A stretch of 64,000 nucleotides of DNA from Paenibacillus sp. S150 (GTDB lineage Bacteria; Bacillota; Bacilli; Paenibacillales; Paenibacillaceae), in contig NZ_JACBYI010000023.1 in the NCBI RefSeq assembly GCF_019352175.1, positions 35,122 through 99,121 on the forward strand, in the 5' to 3' direction. The notes beneath the pieces are model-generated. The model searched no databases, was not told the DNA's origin, and worked only from the letters and a program-made list of their open reading frames with translations. Made by a program: the position numbers and the translations under genes. Positions 30,900-39,052 of this stretch are shown here, piece by piece (position 1 is the first letter of the stretch; each line of letters begins with the position of its first letter).

Positions 30900-31061
30900 A
30901 TGTCAAAAAGAGTTTATCTGTCAGCAGCAGACATTGAAGCATTTGAACTGATGGAAACATGTTTCAATGCAGACGCAGCCAACACGGGAGATTATACGGC
31001 AGAAGAAGTTGAAGCAGTACGGAAACTAGCTTCAAAAATTACTGGGGAGGAAGCCCAATGA
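30900..31061 (+). CDS. Small acidic phage protein
   Basis: 53 residues from ATG 30900 (GGGAGG upstream). Acidic and helical (DIEAFELMETCFNADAAN, EEVEAVRKLASKI). ATGA overlap with the next gene. Not recognised. Confidence 0.5.
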   Translation: MSKRVYLSAADIEAFELMETCFNADAANTGDYTAEEVEAVRKLASKITGEEAQ

Positions 31062-31324
31062 CACAAACACCGCAACACCCGCCAATGACCTATGAACAGT
31101 TGCAACAATCGCATGACGAATGGAGGATGCTCGCCATGCACAATTACGGCGTTGCAAAATCAGCAGAGGCCCGGGAACAACGACTGAAAGATGCTGTAAC
31201 AGAGGCATTATCCTGGACATGGGATTGTGCAGAGGGGAACATGCTGGAGGTTAGGGAGGCGCTGAGTAAGGTTTTATCCACCCTATACCCAGATACCCCA
31301 GCACCCACAAACGAGGAGGAATAA
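31058..31324 (+). CDS. Hypothetical phage protein
   Basis: 88 residues, helical. MTYEQLQQSHDEWRMLAMHN and a central charged helix; proline-rich end. Not recognised. Confidence 0.5.
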   Translation: MTQTPQHPPMTYEQLQQSHDEWRMLAMHNYGVAKSAEAREQRLKDAVTEALSWTWDCAEGNMLEVREALSKVLSTLYPDTPAPTNEEE

Positions 31325-31326
31325 TT

Positions 31327-31752
31327 ATGGGACCAGGAAGAGAACCGGAAGTATGCGAAAATGACGAGTTGGTATCCGAGTTTGAGATTGCCTGCCGTGC
31401 CGGTGATTATGAATTTGCGGATGAGTACAAAAAAGAGATCATTCGGCGCTTGGAGGCAAATAAACAACCGGAGACCATTGATCCTAACGCCTTGCTGGAG
31501 CGTAACGGCATTGATCCTACGGGCTGGACATGGCATACCCCAACACCCACACCTGAGATTAAACAGCCGATTACTGCGAGACCAATAGACGATTGGCACG
31601 AAGACGTAGGGGATGTGCTCTGGTGGGAGTTTCCGGTTTCTGAGCCTCCATACTGCGGAACTCCAATAGATGTAGACTGGCCGGGATATCACACTCACTG
31701 GACACCAATCGTTATTCCAGAAGCACCCAAGGAGGGCGACACTCTTGATTAA
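31327..31752 (+). CDS. Phage protein with C-terminal aromatic-rich domain
   Basis: 141 residues. A helical N-terminal half (FEIACRAGDYEFADEYKKEI), a PT-rich linker, and a C-terminal DVLWWEFPVSEPPYCGTPI, PGYHTHWTPI segment that I recall in many phage proteins of unknown function (DUF551-like). The next start lies inside its end. Confidence 0.55.
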   Translation: MGPGREPEVCENDELVSEFEIACRAGDYEFADEYKKEIIRRLEANKQPETIDPNALLERNGIDPTGWTWHTPTPTPEIKQPITARPIDDWHEDVGDVLWWEFPVSEPPYCGTPIDVDWPGYHTHWTPIVIPEAPKEGDTLD

Positions 31753-31906
31753 GCCAATAAACATAAAGCTTAGAAAGCCGCAGAATCCTGGTATCTTCCA
31801 TGATTCCAGAGGAGACTCTGAAAAACTCCGGGAGGTTTGCAATATTCTAATCGACAAAGTGAACGAATTGGTAGAAAAGGTAAATAAATTGGAGGATAAC
31901 CAATGA
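31745..31906 (+). CDS. Small coiled-coil protein
   Basis: 53 residues from TTG 31745 (AAGGAGG upstream). The C-terminal 25 residues are a heptad helix (ILIDKVNELVEKVNKLE). Overlaps both neighbours. Not recognised. Confidence 0.5.
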   Translation: MIKPINIKLRKPQNPGIFHDSRGDSEKLREVCNILIDKVNELVEKVNKLEDNQ

Positions 31907-32331
31907 CACTCACAAGGGAAGAGAAGACAGAGAACGACAAGATAATCACCCTTGATGTTATCCGGCTTGAACGGCATAAACCACGTAAATGCACATGTGG
32001 AGACGACAAACATTTCACCGTTGATAAGGTTAATCGTGAAATTACCTGCGATTGTGGCATGACGGTAGATCCGTTTGAGGCGATGCTACACCTTGCTGAA
32101 CATTACGACTACCTCAATAGGCAGCATGAGTCTTTGAGCCAGCAGCGGCTGCAATGGTTGAAGGAGAAACCACACTCAGTGATATTCAAAAAACTAGAAA
32201 GGGAATATCAACGTGGAAAAATGCTCCCGTATTGTCCGCGTTGCGAACAACCATTTGACTACAAGAACATTAACAGTCATGTCAGTGCAGAGTATTTTCG
32301 AAAGTGGCAAGAAAGGCAGCAAAGAACTTAA
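31903..32331 (+). CDS. Zinc-binding phage protein
   Basis: 142 residues. CTCGDDKHF and CDCGMTV form one zinc site; CPRCEQPF with a C-terminal helix forms part of another. A central helical region links them. Nucleic-acid binding is likely. Confidence 0.6.
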   Translation: MTLTREEKTENDKIITLDVIRLERHKPRKCTCGDDKHFTVDKVNREITCDCGMTVDPFEAMLHLAEHYDYLNRQHESLSQQRLQWLKEKPHSVIFKKLEREYQRGKMLPYCPRCEQPFDYKNINSHVSAEYFRKWQERQQRT

Positions 32332-32341
32332 TTGGCCGTCA

Positions 32342-32381
32342 GGCCTCCGATTCGACCGCAATACTCAGCGTAGCGGAGGCC
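32342..32381 (+). promoter_or_regulatory. Intercistronic inverted repeat
   Basis: Perfect 8-bp arms GGCCTCCG and CGGAGGCC with a 24-base centre, 40 bases before the next ribosome site. No T-run follows, so an RNA structure or binding site rather than a terminator. Confidence 0.4.
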
Positions 32382-32420
32382 GTAACAGGTCTGGTACTTA
32401 ACTTATAAGGGGGCAGAGAC

Positions 32421-32561
32421 ATGAAGGTGAAGGTCAAAAATTGCCGCAAGTGTAAAGTTGAAATGAAATGGCAATGGTCAGATGCGGACGACCTGGGCGG
32501 CATTGAAGAATGGATGGAATGCCCGGAGTGCGGATCTACAGCGAGAGTTCCTAAAAAGTGA
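32421..32561 (+). CDS. Small zinc-ribbon protein
   Basis: 46 residues. CRKCKVEM and CPECGSTA form a zinc ribbon around a WQWSDADD loop. AGGGGG upstream; a GGGG/CCCC hairpin follows near 32567-32581. Confidence 0.55.
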   Translation: MKVKVKNCRKCKVEMKWQWSDADDLGGIEEWMECPECGSTARVPKK

Positions 32562-32598
32562 ATTTAGGGGGCATAGACCCCGAAGGGAGAGGATATAC

Positions 32599-32709
32599 GT
32601 GAGAGAGCTTAAGTTCCGGGCCGGAGGCCATCGTTACGACAGCATAAACCCTGCAACACGTGGGCAGACAAATAAAATGCTTGATGATTGGAGGGATGTT
32701 AATGGATGA
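32599..32709 (+). CDS. YopX-like N-terminal fragment
   Basis: 36 residues from GTG. The start MRELKFRA is that of YopX-family phage proteins (MREIKFRAW), but only this strand remains. Either a very short gene or a deletion remnant. The next gene starts inside it. Confidence 0.35.
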   Translation: MRELKFRAGGHRYDSINPATRGQTNKMLDDWRDVNG

Positions 32710-32881
32710 GCACGAGGTAATCAAGTTCATGGGCAGGTTCCCGGACCGGATCAACCCGGACCCCATGTTGTCTAAAAGCTGGAAATGCAGCATGTGCGGT
32801 ACAGAATATAAATTTGCAGAGCCTGTAGATATACCAGGACCATGCAGCTGTGGGAGTATTGCTTTTACAAAAACGGATTGA
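32702..32881 (+). CDS. Small zinc-binding phage protein
   Basis: 59 residues from ATG 32702 (GGAGG 7 bases upstream). CSMCGTEYKF and CSCGS give a four-cysteine site. A GGGGG-CAAT-CCCCC hairpin follows at 32882-32895. Confidence 0.55.
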   Translation: MDEHEVIKFMGRFPDRINPDPMLSKSWKCSMCGTEYKFAEPVDIPGPCSCGSIAFTKTD

Positions 32882-32920
32882 GGGGGCAATCCCCCTCTCC
32901 TACGGGGAGGAATGGCGTTT

Positions 32921-33316
32921 ATGAGTAGTGACAAAATCGTTATGAATCTACCACCTGGGCATGAGTTGAACAGGCTGGTGGAAGAAGCTTTGAGCGAATA
33001 TGTAGAATGCGTCCATGATGCTGCTGGCATGGTATTCCGGTGGTCAGAGTCCGGGAAAGAAGCATTGGAGCTTTGGGGATATATCGAAGAAAACGTTGGA
33101 GAGGCTGGAGTCCTGCGCATGCCGGACGCTCCTTCTATCATCCGCCATTTTGCCAGCGTGGGAGATTCAGAGAGTAATGTATCAGTCTGGACCAGCGACT
33201 GGAAGGAATCGCTTTGCAAGGCTTTCCTGCTCTATCAGGCGGGGTATCGTGGGGAATACATGCATCCAAAGTGGGAAGAGGCTGAACGAAACGCACCTAA
33301 ACGAATTACCCAATAA
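32921..33316 (+). CDS. Phage ABA-sandwich-type protein
   Basis: 131 residues from ATG 32921 (GGGAGG 10 bases upstream; ATG 32912 is too close). LPPGHELNRLVEEALSEYV and HFASVGDSESN then CKAFLLYQAGY follow the layout of the ABA-sandwich-like phage family. Function unknown. Confidence 0.5.
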   Translation: MSSDKIVMNLPPGHELNRLVEEALSEYVECVHDAAGMVFRWSESGKEALELWGYIEENVGEAGVLRMPDAPSIIRHFASVGDSESNVSVWTSDWKESLCKAFLLYQAGYRGEYMHPKWEEAERNAPKRITQ

Positions 33317-33343
33317 ACCCAAATTCGAGAGGAGCAATTATAA

Positions 33344-33862
33344 ATGAAAATCCAAGTAGCAGCACACTTCAACAAGCAGACCAAGGACTCCAAGAAGGAA
33401 CTGGTACAGTTCCACGTAAAAGGCGAAGACGAGAAGAAGCCAGAGCTGAATGCTATGACACGTTCGGTTGTCCTTCTCAGTATCGAAGGCGTAGAAAAAT
33501 CGCTGACCACTGAATTCAGCAAAAGCACCAAGGACGCCAAGAAGACGGTACTTGAATTTATCGTTAAGGGAGACACCTCGTCTGAACACTCCTATGAGTT
33601 TTACCGAAAAGCAGGCTCGGATGTAGTGCTGGACATTGCCGAGTCACAAATGAGCATTGAAGAATTCCGGGGTGACGAGGAATACGACGACGAAGAACAC
33701 GACGAGCCGCGCGAAGGTGTTCACGGCAAACTCAATCCAGACGGCACGGTGGACGTAGACGATCCAAATCAATTGACCCTGGAGGATACGCAGGGAGACA
33801 CCGAGGGCGGCGAAGACGGCCCGGTAATACCTGAAGGTGATTCAGACGATCTGCCGTTCTAA
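33344..33862 (+). CDS. Phage protein with SSB-type C-terminal tail
   Basis: 172 residues. Two related motifs, KQTKDSKKELVQFHVKG (11-27) and KSTKDAKKTVLEFIVKG (60-76), suggest a duplicated beta unit. From residue 110 on it is highly acidic and disordered and ends in DSDDLPF, close to the DDDIPF tip by which SSB recruits replication proteins. It may be a non-standard single-strand binding protein; an OB fold is not evident from the sequence. Confidence 0.55.
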   Translation: MKIQVAAHFNKQTKDSKKELVQFHVKGEDEKKPELNAMTRSVVLLSIEGVEKSLTTEFSKSTKDAKKTVLEFIVKGDTSSEHSYEFYRKAGSDVVLDIAESQMSIEEFRGDEEYDDEEHDEPREGVHGKLNPDGTVDVDDPNQLTLEDTQGDTEGGEDGPVIPEGDSDDLPF

Positions 33863-33917
33863 TTGCTCAATCCCCGGCTTCGGCTGGGGGGACTCTTTTA
33901 CAGTGAGGTGATAGCAG

Positions 33918-34379
33918 GTGCAACAGAGCTTCCTGCCTGAGATAGATAGAGAGAGGACGCAGGCTGCCGTTGAGGCTGCGCTTGAGAAGTATCGGATGAA
34001 CAAATTTCTTTCATTCGAAGAACGTGAGGCAAGTACAACCGCAACTTGGTCGGACTCCCCAAAAGGATTCACGGGAAATACTACAGACCAGACCGCTAGC
34101 ATAGCCATTCATAATGTCGATACCAAAGCAGCGCAGCGAGAGTATTGTGAACGGATCGAGCGCATTGTCCGAAGGCTGCCGCGAATGGAAAAGTTCCTAA
34201 TAGAGGAACGCTACATGACTAACGAACATGATTACATCACACACGAGAAAGTGTATTCGTTCAGCTTCAAGCCGCCGATCAGTGCGGGGACTTATAAGAA
34301 AATTCGCTGGAAGGCATTTTACAAGCTGGCTCTTGATTTGAATTTGATTGTGGAAAAGGAGAGTGATAAAGGTGAGTGA
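33918..34379 (+). CDS. ArpU-family phage late-gene regulator
   Basis: 153 residues from GTG. The N-terminal region RTQAAVEAALEKYRMNKFLSF and the C-terminal sigma-like helix-turn-helix (RLPRMEKFLIEERYM, GTYKKIRWKAFYKLA) match the ArpU family, which usually switches on late genes. No late genes follow here. It overlaps the next start by 8 bases. Confidence 0.8.
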   Translation: MQQSFLPEIDRERTQAAVEAALEKYRMNKFLSFEEREASTTATWSDSPKGFTGNTTDQTASIAIHNVDTKAAQREYCERIERIVRRLPRMEKFLIEERYMTNEHDYITHEKVYSFSFKPPISAGTYKKIRWKAFYKLALDLNLIVEKESDKGE

Positions 34380-34563
34380 TAGCGCATATAAGTCAACTTC
34401 TGATTTGCCTGCTGTGCTCTCGGCAAAGGAAGTGCAGGAGATATTAGGGATTGGGGAAAGGCAAACCTATGAACTCCTAAACTCCGAACAATTTCATATC
34501 GTCCGAGTTGGCCGAATGATTAAGGTGTCTAAGGATGTCTTTCTCAAATGGTTGGAAGGATAA
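34372..34563 (+). CDS. Excisionase-like HTH protein
   Basis: 63 residues from GTG 34372. HTH_17 fold: AVLSAKEVQEILGIGERQTYELL, VRVGRMIKVSKDVFLKWLE. Such proteins direct excision (Xis) and normally precede an integrase gene; here a terminator and the tRNA follow instead. Confidence 0.75.
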   Translation: MSDSAYKSTSDLPAVLSAKEVQEILGIGERQTYELLNSEQFHIVRVGRMIKVSKDVFLKWLEG

Positions 34564-34568
34564 AAAAT

Positions 34569-34596
34569 AGTGGTGCCATAATAGGCACCACTTTTG
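34569..34596 (+). terminator. Terminator at the right end of the element
   Basis: GTGGTGCC and GGCACCAC arms around a 6-base loop, followed by TTTT. Confidence 0.75.
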
Positions 34597-34610
34597 CGTT
34601 AGTCCACTAC

Positions 34611-34635
34611 AGGGCACCAAAATGGCACCAAATCA
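34611..34635. other. GGCACCA repeats, possible integrase arm sites
   Basis: GGCACCAAA at 34613 and 34624, spaced 11 bp, with a third GGCACCA inside the terminator at 34584. They lie between the Xis-like gene and the tRNA 3' end, where arm-type sites of tyrosine recombinases are common. No integrase gene is present. Confidence 0.4.
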
Positions 34636-34703
34636 CTAAATGATTCAATGAGACAACAGGCTGACCAAAAGAAAAAGCCTTATAAAATAAGGCTTCCCCA
34701 GTA

Positions 34704-34775
34704 TAGGACGGATGGGGTTCGAACCCATGACCCCTACCCTGTCAAGATAGTGCTCTCCCGCTGAGCTACCGTCCT
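34704..34775 (-). tRNA. tRNA-Val(GAC)
   Basis: Complete cloverleaf on the minus strand. Acceptor AGGACGG/CCGTCCT, D arm GCTC..GAGC, anticodon stem CTATC/GGTAG with loop TTGACAG (anticodon GAC), T arm ATGGG TTCGAAC CCCAT, discriminator A, no encoded CCA. Its 3' end faces the phage-like DNA, the usual att orientation. Confidence 0.95.
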
Positions 34776-35004
34776 GCAACGAAATTTATAATACCACAGG
34801 ATGTGAGATGAAGGCAATATCTTTTTCAGAACTGATCCAAGATTCTGTTGCCGGGTGATGTTAGCCGGCTGCAGAAGGGGGTTCTTATGTCTCCTGGCAT
34901 CGGCGGTAGTACCTTGACCGGTCTTGATTATCCGCCGGAGAGTGGAATCGCTACCTTCAAGATGATAATCTTAAACTTAAACAACGATAAAAGGAGCAAA
35001 GAAT
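34776..35004 (+). other. Gene-free spacer between tRNA and chromosomal genes
   Basis: About 230 bases with no open frame or hairpin of note, apart from an AAAGGAG ribosome site for the next gene at its end. Confidence 0.5.
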
Positions 35005-36084
35005 TTGCCGCAACCAACTGAGGAAAAGAATAAAACCTCCGCCGGACTGAAATGGCTGGGGGGCGGGGCAGCTATGCTGCTCCTGAAGGGAAAGGCGATT
35101 TTATCTTTGCTCAAGCTCGGCAAAATCGCCGGTCCGCTGATATCCATGCTGTTCTCCGTGTGGGCGTACGCGCTGATCTATCCCTGGCAGTTCGCCATTG
35201 GATTTGTGCTGCTGCTGTTTGTCCATGAGCTGGGGCACGTGATTGCCGCAAAGAGAATCGGGCTCCCGGTAAGCGCTCCGCTGTTTATTCCTTTTCTGGG
35301 AGCTTTAATCACCATGAAAAAACAGCCGCTTGATGCGAAAATGGAGGCTTATATAGCCTTCGGCGGTCCTCTTCTGGGCACCGCAGGCGCGGCAGTTGTT
35401 TTTGCGTTCGCGTACTATTACCACAGTCCGCTCCTGTATTCGCTGTCCTACATCGGATTTCTTCTTAATCTGTTGAACCTGCTGCCGATTCACCCGCTGG
35501 ATGGGGGGCGCATCGCGACTGCGGTCACACGCTGGCTGTGGCTGGCGGGGCTGATCGGTGGTTTGGGCGTGATTCTGTATCTGAAATCGATTCTGTTCCT
35601 GATCATCTGGCTGCTGTTCGCTTATGATCTGTACAAGAAATATATCGGCCGGCGCAAGAACGCCCAGCCGAGAACGGTATTGCTCAGATTTCTGATCCCT
35701 GTAGAGCATTTGCGGGAGCAGGGTTATCTGATTCCGGGTCCGGAACACACAAGAGACCTGCCGTTTACCACCTACAGCGATTTGGAGCGGCAGCAGTATA
35801 TCGGTATACGCTATGAAAGCCTGAATTATTACGGAACCGCCAGACTTCCTGTGCAGAGTATCCCGCAAAAGGTCAGGCTGACCCGGATTGAACAGATTAT
35901 GACGGAGTCCGGACTGCATTTGAATGCGGAATGCGAGGTTCAATTCACCGTGTTTGAGAACGACAGATATTATGATGTGCCGCCAGGTACCCGCTGGAAA
36001 TACGGAGCTGCTTATTTTGCGCTCGCGGGATGCCTTGGCATCCTGATGTATTTGGTGCATGCAGTGGGGAATGTAAATCTGTAA
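35005..36084 (+). CDS. M50 (site-2-protease-type) membrane metalloprotease
   Basis: 359 residues from TTG with AAAGGAGC upstream. The HELGH zinc motif is at residues 74-78, and NLLPIHPLDGGR supplies the third metal ligand (Asp near 167). About six hydrophobic spans surround them, and the C-terminal 130 residues are a soluble beta-rich domain. Such enzymes cut membrane-bound regulators. Not part of the phage-like element. Confidence 0.88.
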   Translation: MPQPTEEKNKTSAGLKWLGGGAAMLLLKGKAILSLLKLGKIAGPLISMLFSVWAYALIYPWQFAIGFVLLLFVHELGHVIAAKRIGLPVSAPLFIPFLGALITMKKQPLDAKMEAYIAFGGPLLGTAGAAVVFAFAYYYHSPLLYSLSYIGFLLNLLNLLPIHPLDGGRIATAVTRWLWLAGLIGGLGVILYLKSILFLIIWLLFAYDLYKKYIGRRKNAQPRTVLLRFLIPVEHLREQGYLIPGPEHTRDLPFTTYSDLERQQYIGIRYESLNYYGTARLPVQSIPQKVRLTRIEQIMTESGLHLNAECEVQFTVFENDRYYDVPPGTRWKYGAAYFALAGCLGILMYLVHAVGNVNL

Positions 36085-36152
36085 TCTGCCGTTTAGCAAG
36101 GCTCCAAACCGTCAAAGCTGTAAAAAAGCTAAAGGATAGGAGGAGTATGCTT

Positions 36153-36368
36153 ATGCGCAGAAATATATGGCGGAAAGCTGCGGTCTGTTTGTTGGTGCTT
36201 CTGGGCACAGCGGGGTGTGCGGCGCAGGATCAGGCCCCGGGGGCAGTGGAAATCCGCAGGATGACAGATCTGGACGGGCCTCTGGACCGCACAGACAGCA
36301 CACTGTCGCCGGTTATGCAGGATGTATATGACCGTTCCATCCCTGAAGAGGTCTATTCCGTCCAGTAA
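36153..36368 (+). CDS. Small lipoprotein
   Basis: 71 residues from ATG 36153 (AGGAGG 8 bases upstream). A basic N-terminus, hydrophobic core and lipobox LGTAGC give a lipoprotein signal with Cys near residue 22. The mature part is short, acidic and unstructured. No family recognised. Confidence 0.65.
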   Translation: MRRNIWRKAAVCLLVLLGTAGCAAQDQAPGAVEIRRMTDLDGPLDRTDSTLSPVMQDVYDRSIPEEVYSVQ

Positions 36369-36482
36369 CACCGCATTTAAGAACAGATGCCGGGATTTCT
36401 TGTCTCACTCTGTACAGAGAAATAGAATTTCTGTATAATGGGTCAACTATCGTTGTGACCTGTTGAGAGGAGACAAAGGGAA

Positions 36483-36926
36483 ATGGCTGCAGAAATTGTA
36501 CATGTGACTACGGATGAACAGCTCCAATTGGGACTGGACATCCGCAAAAAGGTATTTGTTGAAGAACAGAAGGTGCCGCTGGAAGAGGAGCTGGACGAAT
36601 ATGATGTCATTGGCGACAACGCGCATCATGTGCTGCTGCTGGATGAAGGCATCCCGGTAGCTACGGGCAGACTGATATACTATAAAGCCGGCACGGCCAA
36701 AATGCAGCGTATTGCTGTGCACAAGGCATACCGCAGCAAGGGATACGGCCGGGTCCTGCTGCTGGCGCTGGAAGAGCTGGCCCGGGAGGTCGGGCTGGAA
36801 GCCTCTGTTCTGGACGCGCAGTGCCACGCTGAAGAGTTTTATGCCAAGCTGGGCTACAAGGTGATATCCCCAGAGCCTTTCTATGATGCGGGAATCCTCC
36901 ATGTACGAATGGAAAAGCCGCTGTAA
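36483..36926 (+). CDS. GNAT N-acetyltransferase (YjcF/ElaA-like)
   Basis: 147 residues. IRKKVFVEEQKVPLEEELDE and the acetyl-CoA loop QRIAVHKAYRSKGYGRVLL match the YjcF-type GNAT family. The C-terminal CHAEEFYAKLGYKV is typical. Substrate unknown. Confidence 0.88.
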   Translation: MAAEIVHVTTDEQLQLGLDIRKKVFVEEQKVPLEEELDEYDVIGDNAHHVLLLDEGIPVATGRLIYYKAGTAKMQRIAVHKAYRSKGYGRVLLLALEELAREVGLEASVLDAQCHAEEFYAKLGYKVISPEPFYDAGILHVRMEKPL

Positions 36927-37017
36927 CCGGGCAGTGATACATACTCTTTCGCGGCGGGGGACATGCTAGGACTGAGCCTGATAATGGCCAATCCAAACGC
37001 GAAGGAGAGAATCCTAA

Positions 37018-37251
37018 GTGAACAGTGCAAGGGAACGGTTTATAGCGGCCCAACGTAATGGTGACGGCGACTTGACCAGCTTCCAGACCTCATCGGGCCG
37101 GGTGCTTGATTACCAGGAGGCACTGCGTGAGGTTCAGGCGGGTGCCATTGCCGGTGTGAATGTTTTCAAAGGCAAGGACGGAGAAATGTACATCCGCGGA
37201 GATGCAGATGGCGATCCAACGAACAATCTGGATCAGCTACCGCAGTTTTAA
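37018..37251 (+). CDS. DUF3892-family protein
   Basis: 77 residues from GTG. The core GRVLDYQEALREVQAGAIAGVNVFKG and the end DGEMYIRGDADGDPTNNLDQLP define DUF3892, a small beta-rich family in Bacilli. Role unknown. Terminator follows. Confidence 0.85.
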   Translation: MNSARERFIAAQRNGDGDLTSFQTSSGRVLDYQEALREVQAGAIAGVNVFKGKDGEMYIRGDADGDPTNNLDQLPQF

Positions 37252-37266
37252 AAGGCGGCATAGATA

Positions 37267-37313
37267 AAACGGCCGGACAGGCGTCGATTGACGCAGCTGT
37301 CCGGCCGTTTTTG
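37267..37313 (+). terminator. Terminator
   Basis: 14-bp arms AAACGGCCGGACAG and CTGTCCGGCCGTTT around an inner hairpin, followed by TT. Confidence 0.8.
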
Positions 37314-37492
37314 TGTTCTGATCCAGAGCGGAGCCCGTGCCCTGGCTTAAGCAGACGAAGCACCGGGTGCATAGTCCTTTGAGAAATGGTGGATAATGTG
37401 TGTACCGCTGTGCCAGAGCCTATGCTTCCGAGGCGCTTTTTGTACGAAGCGGCCCAATGTTGTCAAGATTACTAACTTATAGGAGGGTGCCA

Positions 37493-39052
37493 ATGTTCTC
37501 GCTGTTCCGAAAACCGAGTGTGAGACTCAGAAACACTTCTCAGAGCCCTGCTCCTCCTTCGGCGGCGGGGGTCGAGCCGGGAACGGAGCTGAAAGAGCGG
37601 CTGGAGTGGTTCAGGCTTCGCCTGGCCGATTGCTACGATGTGATTATACATTCTATGGCAGACAGCGGGAGGAAGTATGGTCTTATTTATGTCAGCGGTA
37701 TGGTCAATGTTGAAATGATTCAGGAGGGTCTGATCAATCTGATCCTGGACCGGGATGAAAATGGCTGTGAGAGCAAAGGTTCAGCTGTTGACTTCAATAC
37801 CCTTTTGTTCAGTGCCTGCACGGTGGTCGACAATCATAATGAGGCGCTGCGTTTTATTCTTGAGGGAGAAGTGCTGCTGATTATTGACGGAGACCTGAGG
37901 ATGATAACCTATCCCTTCAATAACTACGAGAAGAGGAGCATCGGCGAAGCGCAGAATGAGGTGGTGATTCGCGGTTCCCGGGAAGCGTTCATTGAGGATC
38001 TCCATACGAATGTCACGATGCTCCGCAGGCGAATCCGAAGCCCCGAGCTTAAGCTGCTTCATATGCAGATCGGCAAGCACACGATGACTGAGGTTGTTAT
38101 TGCTTATATGAATGGCATTTGCCGGCCGGAGCTCCTGAAGGAAATACGGCACAGGCTGTCCGGGATTCATATTGACGGGGTGCTGGAAAGCAGCTACCTG
38201 GAGGAATTCATCGAAGACCACCCGTACTCGCCGTTTCCGCAAATTCAGAATTCGGAGCGGCCGGATACGGCGGCAGCGGCGCTTTTGGAAGGAAGAGTGG
38301 TCATTTTTACCGATGGCACCCCCATTGTGCTGATTGCACCGGTAACCTTTCCTGTTTTTTTTCAATCCCCGGAAGATTATTACCAGCGATCCTATGCTTC
38401 TACCTGGATCCGCTGGATCCGGTACACGTTTATGATGGTGTCCCTGCTGGCCCCATCCTTCTATATTGCCTTGACTACCTATCATCCGGAGATGATACCG
38501 GCGAGTCTGCTGTTCAGTATTGCCGCTGCCCGGGAGCCTGTACCCTTTCCGGCTTTATTTGAGGCGCTGATTATGGAGATTACCTTTGAGGGCTTGCGGG
38601 AAGCCAGCATCAGAATTCCGTCTGCCGTCGGGCAGGCCGTTTCCATATTGGGGACGCTTGTCATTGGGGAAGCGGCTGTACGGGCGGGCATCGTATCTTC
38701 TCCTATGGTTATTATTGTTTCGCTGACAGGAATAGCCTCCTTTATCGTGCCAAGCTACAGCTTGGGGCTGACGCTGCGTCTGATCCGTTTTCCCATTATG
38801 TTCCTGGCGGGCAGCTTTGGACTGCTGGGGCTGTCGCTCGGGATATATCTGTTGCTGCTGCATTTGGTTGTGCTCACTTCTTTGAGGGTGCCTTACATGA
38901 CTCCGGTTGCACCATTGAAGTGGAAGGATATTAAGGATACATTGATCAGGGCTCCATGGAGGCTGATGAAGGTCCGGCCTTCTGCTTTTGGAAATCAGCC
39001 CACCATGCGAATGAATACTTCACAACACAATGATGGGGATGACCGGGATTGA
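37493..39052 (+). CDS. Spore germination receptor subunit A (GerA family)
   Basis: 519 residues from ATG 37493 (AGGAGGG upstream). A hydrophilic N-terminal half (ERLEWFRLRLADCYDVI) is followed by the GerA landmark PVTFPVFFQSPEDYYQR and then four to five membrane spans (IALTTYHPEMIP, GQAVSILGTLVIGEAAV). In the spore inner membrane it senses germinants together with the GerC and GerB subunits encoded next. Its stop overlaps the next start. Confidence 0.93.
   Translation: MFSLFRKPSVRLRNTSQSPAPPSAAGVEPGTELKERLEWFRLRLADCYDVIIHSMADSGRKYGLIYVSGMVNVEMIQEGLINLILDRDENGCESKGSAVDFNTLLFSACTVVDNHNEALRFILEGEVLLIIDGDLRMITYPFNNYEKRSIGEAQNEVVIRGSREAFIEDLHTNVTMLRRRIRSPELKLLHMQIGKHTMTEVVIAYMNGICRPELLKEIRHRLSGIHIDGVLESSYLEEFIEDHPYSPFPQIQNSERPDTAAAALLEGRVVIFTDGTPIVLIAPVTFPVFFQSPEDYYQRSYASTWIRWIRYTFMMVSLLAPSFYIALTTYHPEMIPASLLFSIAAAREPVPFPALFEALIMEITFEGLREASIRIPSAVGQAVSILGTLVIGEAAVRAGIVSSPMVIIVSLTGIASFIVPSYSLGLTLRLIRFPIMFLAGSFGLLGLSLGIYLLLLHLVVLTSLRVPYMTPVAPLKWKDIKDTLIRAPWRLMKVRPSAFGNQPTMRMNTSQHNDGDDRD

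Noticed and set aside
31144..32013. A 289-codon minus-strand frame in the small-gene region
   Set aside because: It covers four overlapping rightward genes with good ribosome sites and has an atypical Phe/Ser/Leu-rich composition.
34372..34704. A hidden integrase gene beside the Xis-like gene
   Set aside because: Only 140 bases separate the Xis-like stop from the tRNA, with no open frame of useful length.
37400..37492. Longer N-terminus for the GerA-type protein
   Set aside because: The ATG at 37493 has AGGAGGG at proper distance, and the upstream 31 codons do not resemble GerA family starts.
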